Shown: one piece after another, positions 8,133 through 18,813 of the stretch | How the letters are laid out: each line of letters begins with the position of its first letter | Position numbering within the stretch: the first letter of the stretch is position 1 | From: Cudoniella acicularis | Lineage: Eukaryota > Ascomycota > Leotiomycetes > Helotiales > Helotiaceae | Assembly (NCBI GenBank): GCA_013054445.1 | Contig: JAAMPI010000672.1 | Coordinates: 1 to 28,408 of the forward strand | DNA: 28,408 nt | Direction: 5' to 3' | The notes under the pieces: model-generated | Database searches by the model: none | What the model was told of the DNA's origin: nothing | The model's input: only the letters and a program-made list of their open reading frames with translations | Made by a program: the position numbers and the translations under genes

Positions 8133-10547
8133 TCATGACATTTCCATCTCCTCATTTTCATCTGCTTCAGAGCCAAGAGGTTGTGTCTGGTTGCTACTAA
8201 TACTAGCTTTTCGTGTCGCTCCTCCAAAGCCAAAGCGGGCGCCGCCGAGTCCACCCACGTACTCAAGCTCATCACCTATTATATGTCAATATATATTAAT
8301 ATAGCTTAGATCAAGTCCCTCAAAAAACGTACCTCCTACGACACGACCCTCCATGTCGATTTCTTGGGAAAGTTCCACCAGCGCATGGCGTGGAAGTTTC
8401 AGGAAGCCTTGGGTCCGTACCACGCGACCCCAATGGAGAAGGCAGAAATTTGCAGCACACCTCCGAAGCCATTCTTCGTTTGCGATTCCCGCACAGTGCC
8501 AGATGATACATGCGTGATCCACGTCGAGCTCTTTTGAGAGCCGATTGACGCAGAGAAGTCGAAGATTTGGGATGTTGTACATGTCGGAAAGAACCAGCAG
8601 GCCTGCAACGTCGTTCAAATCTCCGCAGTCCTTCGGATGGATACTGTCAGTATAAAGATAGTAGAGGAAGGCCTTGACCACAGTGTATGGACTGGCAATA
8701 TGCATCCTTTTGGTGTGAAATTCAGCCATTTGCGCATTGTAAAGTCTGGCAAAATGGGGCCAACGAGCTTGCAGGATAAGTTTATGAACATGAATTGGAG
8801 GGGATGTAGTTGCGTCCGCAGCAAGCCAAGTTTGCTGGGTTTGTTCATCTGTTCGCATCATACTAGAGCTTAGGAGTTCGTCATCGTCCCACTCGCCATC
8901 TTTCAACGCAGTGATGGTGAAATCAGTCCCGCTTCCCGATTCAGGCGGTTGGTCGAACAGTCTCGATAAGTCTGCTCCAAGGCCTTTGGAAGTTGGCATG
9001 AGGTTTCGATCTGCTGAAGGCATGCGAGAAGTCTCAGCACGAGGCTCCGGCGCAAGGTTATTACCCAACAGGCCATAACGGCGGAGATCAATCTCCATAA
9101 TGTCACTGATAATCACTTAGCCAGAGCTATGGCACCACGATGCAATCTGCACTTACCTCAAATACTCTTCAAATCCGCCAGGGCCCAAGTCTGTTGCTTG
9201 TGGATCTGTTGGACAACCCAGGAGCCAAGCTTTAGTCCCATCCTCGTTCATGGTGCAGTAGTGCCATCTATAGCCTTGTCTAAAGATATCACGGCCTTCA
9301 GCCAGCTTCTGCCAGCGCAAAGAATCTAGTTCAAGTGAAGACAACGAGCACTCCTGAGGAGTAATAGTAGCGGCTGGAGTAACAAAATCGAGGAGAGTGC
9401 CTGATGTGTAGACATGAAAATGCATTCCCGATCCTTGAGCAGGGATGTTGGGGCCAGAGACAAATTTAAGGGAAGAGATTGCGCCAGGGGCGACTGGAGG
9501 AGAGCTTGTCAGCTGAAAAGACGGAGGATTGACCTGAGCACTACTAGAATTCGCTGCATATCCTGAACTGCCAACTGCCGGTGGTGGAGGCATAGCATAG
9601 GAAGATCGGGAAGATCCGCCCATTCGGCTGAGTGCCGTCTGCCTGTCAAGGGAGCCAAAAGGCGGGGGCGAGTCGAAGGCCGGACTGCCCTTGAGATCTA
9701 GCCACCAGATATCGCCAATCTTGTCCATATCTTCACTTAGACCTCCAAATACCCAAACCCTGTCTCCCCAGAGATATGCTGAATGATCAAACCTGCCAAC
9801 AAACCTCCAAGCGCGAGACCAGGTAAATGTCTTCAAGTCGAGGTAACAGATATCGTCAAGAACGTAGTTATTGTGGCCAGTGATTCCACCAACGATAAAA
9901 AGCTTGTCATCGTGCAAAACTGCGGCATGTCTAGCTCGACCCTTCGGAATGGGTCCGGACACTGATGGCTGGGTCCAATGGGCTGTTTTGAGGTCGAAGA
10001 TAATGAGGTCGGAAAGATAGGTGCGGTGCTCGTTTTCCCCACCAAATATGAGGAGCTTGTCGCCTTGGTAAAGGGTTGCCGTATGGCCTGCACAAGAGAT
10101 TAGCTGGGATCGGTTGGAGGTGGGGGCGGACAAACCCATTCTGACGCCCGGAATATCGCCATAATTATCTACCAAACTCCACTGATGGCTGACCATGTCT
10201 AGTCTGAGAACATGATTGTAGACCTCATCAGTGTATTGATCGAAACCACCGAAAGCATAGATCTGGTTGTTTCCACAATAGGTAACGGAGGCATTGACCA
10301 GGCACGCGGGCCTCTGTCCCAAAGTTCTGGTTACCAGCGGCCTGTAGCCATGACCATCAGAGATGTGCCGACCCTTCACAGGAGAATTTGGCATGAGAAA
10401 GGTGTTGTTCGAAGAAGTGGCCGAGCTCGGGGTCATGACTGGGGCTGTGGAGAGTTGGTTCGAACTGGACGGGGCTCCTGATCCTGATCCAGATCCCGAA
10501 CCGAAGATGGAGTGAGGCACCGCAGACGGGGTAGAGGGCTGGGCCAT
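8133..10547 (-). CDS. Kelch-repeat and BTB domain protein (Ral2/LZTR1-type)
   Basis: Three exons, 10547..9157, 9105..8333 and 8275..8133, joined across 51-bp and 57-bp introns (donors GTAAGT and GTACGT, acceptors CAG and TAG), give a 768-aa protein. Residues 1–60 are Ser/Gly/Pro-rich. At least four Kelch blades follow, with the double-glycine signatures IYAFGGFDQ, LLIFGGENE, LFIVGGITG and VWVFGGLSE. A Ser/Pro-rich linker comes next, then one more blade-like segment. The C-terminal half has a BTB fold including IHVHKLILQARWPHFARLY and VVKAFLYYLYTDSI. The last exon is a Gly-rich stretch followed by an acidic end. Kelch before BTB is the order of fission yeast Ral2, a Ras1-pathway factor, and of animal LZTR1, a Cullin-3 adaptor for Ras proteins. 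A role in Ras signalling or turnover is inferred from that architecture. It is transcribed divergently from CDC20. Confidence 0.88.
8276..8332 (-). other. Second intron of the Kelch–BTB gene
   Basis: 57-bp intron, donor GTACGT and acceptor AATAG. Splicing replaces a short read-through end (GTFFEGLDLSYINIY) with a 47-residue exon rich in Gly and then Glu/Asp, ending EEMEMS. The read-through cannot be excluded as a retained-intron isoform. Confidence 0.75.
9106..9156 (-). other. First intron of the Kelch–BTB gene
   Basis: 51-bp GT–AG intron (GTAAGT...TTATCAG). It joins GGFEEYL-S-DIMEIDLRRYG in phase 2 and fuses the Kelch and BTB halves, which otherwise look like two genes. Confidence 0.88.
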
Positions 10548-11296
10548 TCTTCCAGCGCGCTATGCGAGCATGCTAAACTGTGCGAGATCTCTAGCAAGAG
10601 TCCCTCGGCTTCAGCAGAGGACTCGGTGCGTGAGAGACACCGTGAAGAAGTTTTGAATGGAGTTGCACAAACAATTCCAGGTGTGCAGGGGTGGATAACA
10701 AGCAGCAGGAGGCTGAAGATCGTGGAGTGCTTGGTTGATGTTTATTTCGGCCTTGAAGCTGGGCGGCGGCAGACGGCAGAAAAGTGAGAGTTATGTAAGC
10801 GGTCTAGCGTTCTCCAGCTGTTTCACGTGCAGGAACCATCATGCGCCGAGATCCGACAATCCTCAGGCACCAACCCGTCCTCCTGGCAACGCCGCTAATT
10901 TAGTAAACAATGCATTTCCTTCAAAGACTCGATGCTCGTTCTCTTTCTTGCTCTTCTCTCCTTATGCTCATTGCACTCTACAAACTCGCACTCCTCTACC
11001 TCTACTCTACCTCCAATCTCCTGCTTCATAGCATCATCATCCAAACCTTCAAACAAGAATACTCCAAGTCCACTAGATCTTTCTGCCGTACTTGTACAGC
11101 CATCGATCGCCTCCGACTAAGTGTTCTTCACGAAGGCACTTCAACATATCGAGCACAACAACGAATCTACTAACCAAACAACTACCAGGAACCATTAGGT
11201 TGAGTCTCTTGGAGCTCGTTCGATATACCGAACCTCTTATCATCGATCGATACATTTAATTGTCTTTCGACCGAGATCATTACCTGATATTGCAAA
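10548..11296. promoter_or_regulatory. Divergent promoter region between the Kelch–BTB gene and CDC20
   Basis: 749 bp separate the two start codons, so both promoters lie here. The CDC20-proximal half is strongly pyrimidine-rich (about 10930–11060, CTC/TTC tracts), as in many fungal 5' leaders. GTAAACAA at 10903–10910 fits a forkhead site. GGCAAC at about 10884 resembles half of an RFX X-box. No TATA box stands out on either side. Confidence 0.55.
10903..10910 (+). promoter_or_regulatory. Forkhead-type site GTAAACAA upstream of CDC20
   Basis: Perfect match to the RYAAACA forkhead consensus, 387 bp upstream of the CDC20 ATG. In budding yeast, CDC20 belongs to the forkhead-driven G2/M gene set. 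Use here is inferred, since a 7-bp match also arises by chance. Confidence 0.3.
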
Positions 11297-13148
11297 ATGG
11301 CAACCGCAATCTCAACCCCCATGAAGTCCCATGCCGGACTTTTCTCTACACGTACCGCTGGCGGACGGATGCCCCTGACCCCCTCTCCTCGCACACGCAC
11401 AACAACAATGTCAAACAGTCATAACTCCTCACCATTCACACCCGAGAGGAAGACGTTGGATGGCGAGACCAACAGAGTGGCATCGAAGTCAGTATACGGT
11501 GGAAACTTATCAGCACATTTCTCCAAGTCGGCTTCAAGAACATCACACCGCGACTCGCCAAAGTCTAACATTGCCAAGGGCGTCCAAACACCCCGACGTG
11601 CCCTCGAGCTCGGTGTCTCCGACTTTACACTTACTGGTACTGGATGCAAGACGCCTGGTAGCAGCCGATCCCGAAAGGGACCCCTCCGCCAGAAGTCAAC
11701 CAAGACCACACTTTCATATGGAGACCGATTTATCCCAAACAGAGGTGCAAGCTCGGCAATTGCCACTGTTGGATCAGGAAAACTTGACTTGGGTGAAAAG
11801 CAACGGCCGAAAACAAGCAATGGAGAGCACTCTTCAGTCCTTGCATCCGCGGCGGATGAGGCACTTGCTGCCTTGGGCTCCCTTTCCTTAAACGACGAAG
11901 AGGAACCATTGACATACTCCCGCCCATCCCCAAACACCGTTGCATATCAAGACTCATTGGCATCAGCTTGCGGTGTCTCCCTCAACCAGAGAATTCTTGC
12001 ATTCAAACCTGCACCTCCCGAGTCCTCCAAACCTGTTGATCTCCGCTCCCAATATAACCGCCCTCTCAAGAACGCCAACGCCAGTTCAGCCCAATTCAGA
12101 CGCCGTGTAGCTACTGCCCCAGAGCGTGTTCTCGATGCTCCCGGCCTTGTTGACGATTACTATCTCAACCTCCTCGATTGGTCCTCAGGAAACCAAGTGG
12201 CTATCGGCCTTGAACGCAACGTCTACGTTTGGTCTGCCGAGTCCGGCACTGTCAGCTCCCTTCTTGAGACCAGCCCTGATACCTATGTCAGCAGTGTCAA
12301 ATGGTCCGGAGACGGAGCCTATGTCAGTGTAGGTCTCGGAACGGGAGAAGTCCAGATCTGGGATGTTGAAGAAGGTACCAAGTTACGAAGCATGCATGGT
12401 CACGACACTCGCGTTGGAGTAATGGGATGGAACAAACATACCTTGTCGACTGGTGCACGATCTGGCCTTGTCTTCAACCACGATGTTCGAATTGCTCAAC
12501 ACAAAACTGCTGAGCTTGTCTCTCACACTTCCGAGGTCTGCGGCCTTGAATGGCGGGCAGATGGTGCTCAGTTGGCCACTGGTGGTAACGATAACCTTGT
12601 CTCCATCTGGGATGCTCGCTCCCTCGCCGTCCCAAAGTTCACAAAGACCAACCACAAGGCCGCAGTCAAGGCCCTTAGCTGGTGCCCATGGCAACCAAAC
12701 GTGCTTGCTACTGGTGGTGGATCATACGACCGTCACATCCATTTCTGGAACACCACCACTGGAGCTCGTGTCAACAGCATTGATACCGGATCTCAAGTCA
12801 CCAGCCTCCGATGGAGCCCTCATTACCGTGAGATCGTCAGCACCAGCGGTTTTCCTGACAACTCTATCAGCATCTGGAGCTATCCCACCTTGGTACGCAA
12901 CGTCGAGATTCCCGCACACGAAACCCGTGTCCTCCACAGCTGTTTGAGCCCAGATGGACAGATGCTCGCTACAGCCGGTAAGTCTTACGTATCAAATAAG
13001 CATTAAATATGACTAACAATTTCTAGCTGCCGATGAGAGTTTGAAATTCTGGAAGGTCTTTGAGAAGAAGGCTGGGAGTGCATCCTCGGCCAGCGCGGCT
13101 GGAACCTCTGGAAAGGCTGATATGGTTAAGCAAATGACTATCCGCTAA
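11297..13148 (+). CDS. CDC20: APC/C activator Cdc20 (Slp1/Fizzy), WD40 protein
   Basis: Activator and substrate receptor of the anaphase-promoting complex in mitosis. Exon 1 is 11297..12977 and exon 2 is 13027..13148, separated by a 49-bp intron (GTAAGT...TTCTAG), giving a 600-aa protein. The N-terminal 270 residues are Ser/Thr/Pro-rich, with several TP and SP sites for Cdk. The C-box DRFIPNR is at 143–149. The diagnostic entry to the propeller, ERVLDAPGLVDDYYLNLLDWS, is at about 276–296. Seven WD40 blades follow, with HGHDTRVGVMGWN, HTSEVCGLEWRADG and HKAAVKALSWCPW typical of Cdc20. The protein ends in Ile-Arg, the IR tail that docks on the APC/C. The fizzy-related protein Cdh1 is the main alternative, but the spacing of C-box and blades and the WSSGN segment fit Cdc20 better. 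It is intact. Confidence 0.93.
12978..13026 (+). other. Intron of CDC20
   Basis: 49-bp GT–AG intron. Splicing restores MLATAADESLKFWKVF and gives the conserved C-terminal Ile-Arg. Reading through adds only KSYVSNKH and loses the last WD40 strand. Confidence 0.92.
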
Positions 13149-14239
13149 GTAGCTGAAGTCATCAAGGCTCTGTGAAGTGTCCGGGCTTCCAAGAGAGCAA
13201 GTGGTAAAGTATCAAGGGCGATTCATACTGGCTTTAGCGGTTAGTTGGGTAGCGTGGAGTTGGGGAGTTTGATCATGGTCTCTCTCAAATGCCCACGGCC
13301 GAAAGTGCTTCACCTGGTGCAAGTAATGCTTAACGATGGATGACGGGAAAGGGGATTGGAATTCATGCTGTCAGTGTCCTTCATCACCAGGAATCTTGTA
13401 CTTAACAACTCATTGATGAGAATTATAATATTGAACCTTGAAGATGATGTTTCCATAAAGTGGTATCGCACAATTACTTTGTTTGGCACTCCTGGCCACA
13501 GTTATTTGATCAAAGGTGGAACAGTTTTGAGATGTCTTGGAGAATATCTATCACATGAAGTTTTTGTCTGAGATGTTGCCCTGCTGTGGTTGGACCCCAC
13601 ACCAGCAGCAAGGAATACAATCCGGAAAGCTGAACTCATGGATGAAAAAGTGACAAATAGCATATCACGACTCAATGACAACCCTGGGTAAACAATTGAG
13701 CAAGGTCAGAGGACCGTGAAATATTTTAATGCAAAATTCAATCAAATTTGATGGTCCAGTAATTAACTTAGGTGCTGGCGCCGGCAGTATATTACTAAGC
13801 GAGCTAAGATTCCAACCTACATCTCGCCCAAGTGATCTCGCTCCTACAACTCCACCACCCAGGACGACAGCGTCCCAACTTCATTGCGGAAAACAGCCAA
13901 ACACACCGCGCAAGTGGCAGCAGATAGTCAAGAGGACGGATAGTATTTTACGGACCTTCACACAATCGCTTGGGGTTGAGTAAAGGGGACGATTCTGCGA
14001 CAAGAGCCTTTGTGCGCATCGACATCGCCACGCTCTTTGTTCCTGTTGCAACCTCCACCGCACATCTACAATTCTCACCTTCTTTCTGTATCAATATTTA
14101 GATCGAAAGGCTCAAGCCGTCGTCGAGGAAGTCCACAGAACCCGTATCGGCATCATTTGCGCACGCGGAGCAGCAATCTGGTCGTCGAGCTACCTGACAC
14201 CTTCACCCACCTTTGTCGCAACATCGAGCAGCAGCCGAG
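13149..14239. other. Intergenic region: CDC20 3' flank and TOA1 promoter
   Basis: 1,091 bp with no gene visible. The left part is the presumed CDC20 3' UTR and terminator. A near-palindrome GCTGGCGCCGGC lies at about 13773. The right part (about 14030–14100) is CT-rich and is probably the TOA1 leader. Open frames are short and lack motifs. Confidence 0.5.
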
Positions 14240-15983
14240 ATGTCGAATACGCAAGTTGGAAATGTGTACCAGCAGATCATCGCAGATGTGATCGAAAGCT
14301 CGAGAGTTGATTTCGAGGAGGGCGGCGTCGAGGAGAATGTGTTGGACGAGTTGCGACAAGTATGGCATCTTCTCCCGTTTGTTCGTTGCGTCACATCAGC
14401 TATTTCGTCTTTTCATTTTATCGAGTGCTCTCCTTTCGTTCCAGATGGTATGAGGTGTTATCGCATTGTTGGCGGCGTGGTGTTGATGAAAAGCGTGGTG
14501 GTGAGTGTCCTTGGGCAGGCTCAGCTTTGGCTGCTGCCTGTGCATGGCCCTCGATTTTCGGCGGGTGGGCGACCCTCAGTATTTGGTTGTCTGGCTTTAT
14601 ACCTGGCCTCTCGCTTGTGAAATTTGCACCAAGACGCTAGTGCGTTTTCGGCCCTCTCCAATCACGTGCTCAACCTCGCCGGTCATTCGATGCCTCGGGT
14701 TTTATCTTTTACTCATCCGCATCACATTTGTTCATCAGCACGGTTATTACAAGTGCGCTAATACATCACTTAGGGATGGCAGCAAAAATTATCCTCACTT
14801 CAAGTTGCCACCTTTCCATGGGACCCAAAACCGGAGCCAGCACCTGCAATTTCCAATCCACCAACAGTTCCTTCCAATGCTGGCAATTACCATTCTATGA
14901 ATACCCCTCCCACGACTCAACCTCAGTCTGGCATGACTATGCCACAAGTTCCCACCCACAACAATTCCAATGGTGCTTCTCGTATCAAGACCGAGCCAGG
15001 TTTGGACAGCCCACCAGTTGGCATGACTCAAGCTCCATATCAAAACCCCATCTTGTCTATGCCCAATGCTACCCCGGCCCAGCAGAGAGCTGCTCAGCAC
15101 CTGCAAAACAACTATGGCCCACGAGCTGCTGCATCTATCAATGCTATTCAAGGTGTTGCTCAGCAACCACAAAACCCTCAAATGCCTAGCATGCAGCAGC
15201 AACAGCATATGCAACAACAACAAGCAATGCATGAACATCAAATGCAGCAAATGCAACAGCAACGTGCTGGTCAGATGCCTGTTCCGAGGCCTCAAATGAC
15301 CCAAGAGCAGTATAGACAAGCCATGGCCATGCAGGCGGCTCAAGCTCAACAGCGAGTCCAATCTCAAAATGGCCCAAATGGTCAGAACGGCATGAATGGT
15401 GTCAATAATGCACAAACAGATGGAGCAGGTGATGAAATGGAAGATTCACTTAGCCTCATTAAGCAAGTCAACGCCAACGGTGATGAGGTTACCATTGGTA
15501 GAGTTGAAATTGATGGCATGATCCGCAAGAAGATCGAAGCCATGGGTCACCGAATGGAAGGCGGTGGCTTGATGCTTCCCCTGCACCAAGCATCCACCCC
15601 AGCCAAGCGCCAACGCAAGGTTAAAAAGACAGCGACGGGACTCGTGCCTCAAACCGATGGACCTGGTTCCGACGACGATGACAAGGACGGTGTCAAGGAC
15701 GAGGAATTCGACGAAGATGCCATCAATTCCGATCTTGATGATCCGGATGATGGCTTGAATGATGAGGAAGATGATGATGAGGGAATGGGCCATATCATGC
15801 TTTGCATGTATGACAAAGTTCAGCGAGTCAAGAACAAGTGGTTAGTTCGCCAGAAAGGCCCCTAGGAAAATGTAAATGTGTTACTGACAGCTTTGTAGGA
15901 AGTGCGTCATGAAAGATGGTGTGCTCACCGTCAATGGCAAGGAGTATGTCTTCCACAAGGCGACGGGCGAGTACGAGTGGTAA
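14240..15983 (+). CDS. TOA1: Transcription initiation factor IIA large (alpha/beta) subunit
   Basis: Large subunit of TFIIA, which stabilises TBP on TATA DNA for RNA polymerase II. Exons are 14240..14359, 14774..15840 and 15899..15983, with introns of 414 and 58 bp, giving 423 aa. The N-terminal four-helix-bundle half reads GNVYQQIIADVIESSRVDF and continues across intron 1 as ENVLDELRQ-GWQQKLSSLQV. The middle (about residues 60–200) is a Gln/Met/Pro/Asn-rich linker typical of TFIIA. An Asp/Glu-rich tract (DDDDKDG to EEDDDEG) precedes the C-terminal beta-barrel segment MLCMYDKVQRVKNKWKCVMK, then DGVLTVNGKEYVFHKATGEYEW up to the stop. Both conserved ends are present, so the gene is complete. 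The start ATG lies five residues before the conserved helix. Confidence 0.93.
14360..14773 (+). other. Long first intron of TOA1
   Basis: 414 bp, donor GTATGG and acceptor CACTTAG, phase 0. It is much longer than the other introns here. It contains GT-rich and open stretches but nothing I recognise as a gene. Confidence 0.85.
15841..15898 (+). other. Second intron of TOA1
   Basis: 58-bp GT–AG intron (GTTAGT...TTTGTAG). It splits the Trp codon of NKW-KCVMKDG. Confidence 0.9.
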
Positions 15984-17278
15984 ACATCTCTCTACCTACT
16001 TCTTATTTGCAGTCGCCATCGTCGTCTTTTCTCCATCATCACCTCCTTACCTGCTCATATGCCTCTTTTCATCTTGATTCTCGACTCGGGGCTATTTCAT
16101 ACATGCATATATGTCGAATCACACACCCATATCTCACTCATGCCTTCGATCCGACACACAACAAACAAAAGAAAACAAACCAATACAAAAATTGTCTTTA
16201 AAAAAGAATATACCTCGTACCTCGTCATTTGATCATCAATTGCATCGCGTCTCATCGGCCAGCCTCTTCGCAACTTGCTCCATCCATGAATCCCTTTCTC
16301 ACATTCGCGCTTCTCGAGTTCTCCTTCCTCCTTGCTCCTTGCCCTCCAAACCTCAGCTTGCGTACGGTATACCTTGAAGTTCGTTAGCGGGGACAATGTA
16401 GTCTGCTGATTGATCCTGAGGAAGGAAGTGGATTGCGTTGGGTTGAGTTAAGTTGAGTTGTACTAAATTGGAAACAATAGAAAATGGAAAATTACTGCGA
16501 GAGGGTGAAGAAGATGGGGGTTAGTGCGTTAGTGCGTTAGTGCGTTAGTGCATGAGGAAGGGGTGGATGAGGGTGCGGGAATGCGAGAGTGGGAGGGGAT
16601 GGGGGGAGGGAAGAAGAGTTTTGCTTGTACTATACTACCTACCTAGGCATTAAATGCGGAATACTATGCTATAGTACAGACTAGTTTCTCTCTTTTTTCT
16701 AGCTAAGGAGTAAGTAAATAGATAAGAGATTAAGGTAATAGAAAGTTTTTTTCTTAAAAATTGCTGAGTGCTTTTTGGTTTTTTTAGGAAGAGCCCTCTA
16801 GGGCACCTCTTTTATTATTATTTATAATCTATAGTCCTTTTATAAAGATCTGTTTTAGAAGTTTAGAGGAGGTAGAGAAGGCATTCCGGCGTCCGTGCAC
16901 ATCGGCCACATAACAACTGAAAAATAGGAATTAATCAGAGAGTCAGGATTTGCAATAATCAGAGCAATACTTAGCAAAAACTATTATTTCAACGTAACCC
17001 CTAGTAATCTAGGAATCAAGGGTAAGTAGAATCTAATTTTTCGCTGCGCTCGGCAACAAAAACATTGTAACTCTTTCTTGGCTCTAAGTGAATAGCGCTC
17101 CGGGCCGACCTCCAAGTTGGCAGAGATTAAGTACTATCATCACGTTTCGTCAGAGTGTTCTTTAGCAACTGCGGAAGATTCCCGCAAACCCTTCCCAATA
17201 GGCCTTTGAATCTCGTGCCCACCAGAGCCTCCGTGAAATCAGATTCTATGTCATCGCTTTCAGAGACAACAGATAGAC
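15984..17278. other. Intergenic region with AT-rich block
   Basis: No gene is visible. About 15984–16500 is pyrimidine-rich TOA1 3' flank. An 8-bp minisatellite follows at 16521. About 16620–16880 is AT- and TA-rich with small palindromes (GCATTAAATGC, GCCCTCTAGGGC) and may be an eroded repeat. The rest is unremarkable. Confidence 0.5.
16521..16552 (+). repeat. 8-bp tandem repeat (TTAGTGCG)x4
   Basis: Three exact copies of TTAGTGCG and a fourth ending in A. Confidence 0.9.
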
Positions 17279-18706
17279 TTACGTTGGCTTCTCGAGTGGC
17301 TTCTGCTGGTCAGCAGCAATATCGTTACCTATCTGCCCTGTAGCTTTCTTACGAAACACTTCTCCTGTTGGCACCGAGCCGTCGTGTCCACGTGAGAGTT
17401 TATCGATTTCACCGTTCGAATTGGTGTGGAACTGAAGTTTGTGAAAGCTTTCATACCATTTTGATCTCGTGGTCTCGATTAGTGGCCCAGGCGAAAATAT
17501 CGTGATCATAGTGATATGAGTTGTAATCAACACCTTCGTATCCTCGACACCACATGCGCAGCTGCTCACCCTCTGCAGCTACATCGATGAAGAACGTGCC
17601 AATAGAGTTGTAGTAGCGACCTTGGTATGATTTTAATGGCTTGACGGGAGTTCCAACAAATTGTGCATCATCCATCTGCTTTTGAAGCTGTGATAATGAC
17701 TCAAATGACTTTCGGTCGTCCTCTTCGCAATCTAGACAAAGTCATGTGGATTTTCTTCCTCCACCACCGCTTCATCAAGCAGTGTCCAATCCAGTCAGGG
17801 GTGTCAGCCCGCCTAAGACTGTTGCTCAACACGACAATGACAGTTTCTATGTTAGGCAATAAATAAACAGCGCTGAAAGCTCCTGGGAGACTACCATTAT
17901 GATAGCAGACGCGTCTTTTCGTCTTTGTACTTCGGGTGACAATAGGCAGGTTCAGGCCAACTAAACCCAGAGCCGATGGAAGCTCAGTTACGACCAAACC
18001 GAGACCGTAAAACTGACCGTTAGGCTTAGTTGCCGAGGCCAAGATGTGGTTTTGAACAAGTGTTGGCAATTCTCGGAATAGCGACCCTTTGGTTGAAGTG
18101 CTGTTGGTTTGCGGCAGCGACAAAATGCCCGAAGTTGTGAGGAGATCGTTGATAGTACTTTTCGCTCCTCCGGTTGCACCTATAACTGTGCTGTCTTGGA
18201 TGTTTGATGTTGGGATCCGCCATGATGTGCAATTATCCAGCGTCTGGTAAGATTTTGCGACGTTATCTAGCGAAGTAGGGCCGATCGTAGTTCGAAGTAG
18301 ACCTAGGGGCTCGAAGATCTCTTTGTGGATAAAGGTCCCAAAAGACACTCCCGCAATCTTTTCAAGCGCAATGTCTGCGAAAGAGTATACGAGATTATTG
18401 TAGGAAAAGTCTTCCCGGAAACTTGCAATTAACTCGAGTATAGCCATGGTGCTCGCTGTCTCCTCTTTTGGTATTAAAAGCTTTTGGCGAGACTAGTGCC
18501 AGTAGCAGTTCTTCCCAGCAAAGCCGGTGCGGTGAGCGAGGAGATCAACGATAGTCGCCTTCGCTCGCACAGTCTTATTGGCTTGCTGGAAATCAGGGTA
18601 TACGTCTGCAACCCGTCTGCTTGGACGTCGGGAACTGCTAGCGCGCCCTGGGCGGCTAAACCCTTTCGGGGCATAAGTAGACCCACCAGAGTGCGACAGA
18701 CATGGT
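17279..18706 (-). pseudogene. Beta-lactamase-like serine hydrolase pseudogene
   Basis: Class C beta-lactamase/penicillin-binding fold of the fungal serine-hydrolase type, with a C-terminal extension. The recognisable order on the minus strand is VADVYPDFQQANKTVRAK, ATIVDLLAHRTGFAGK, FREDFSYNNLVYSFAD (the Tyr-x-Asn motif is YNN), GATGGAKSTINDLL, then HNGSLPGAFSAVYLLP (in place of the KTG strand). The C-terminal domain reads GTPVKPLKSYQGRYYNSIG and then HTNSNGEIDKLSRGHDGS. Lesions are an in-frame TAG at 18493–18495 (YWH*SRQKLLIPKEE), a frameshift near 17785 (after DWIG, before LLDEAVVEEENPHDF), a TAG at 17732–17734, another shift near 17715, and one near 17455. The N-terminal region with the SxxK nucleophile is absent or scrambled between 18600 and 18706. 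The gene is not functional. The ancestral substrate is unknown. Confidence 0.8.
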
Positions 18707-18716
18707 GTGTGTGTGT
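18704..18716 (+). repeat. (GT)n microsatellite
   Basis: Short GT dinucleotide run directly upstream of the ATG on the minus strand (CACACACACACC-ATG). Confidence 0.7.
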
Positions 18717-18732
18717 ATTTCACCAGAATAGC

Positions 18733-18740
18733 CTTATATA
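18733..18740 (-). promoter_or_regulatory. TATA-like box of the beta-lactamase-like pseudogene
   Basis: TATATAAG on the minus strand, about 30 bp upstream of the ATG at 18706. Position and sequence fit a relic core promoter. Confidence 0.35.
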
Positions 18741-18813
18741 GTAGTGCAATGATATACGTACCATAAACCTAGCACTTCAGGCTACTGGCTTTAGCCCCTT
18801 CAGAAGTCTCTGA

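Noticed and set aside
8286..9116. Separate BTB gene starting at MIISDIMEIDL
   Set aside because: A clean 51-bp intron joins it in frame to the Kelch half, giving the known Kelch-then-BTB architecture. The extra N-terminal residues are intronic.
14504..15189. Plus-strand open frames over the TOA1 intron and exon 2
   Set aside because: They are off-frame shadows. The spliced TFIIA frame explains the region and matches both conserved ends.
14795..15793. Minus-strand open frames opposite TOA1
   Set aside because: Leu/His-rich translations are the antisense of CAG/CAA codons, with no independent support.
18480..18500. Intron hiding the TAG stop in the beta-lactamase-like gene
   Set aside because: No GT–AG pair of viable length surrounds it, and homology continues in the same frame directly across the stop.
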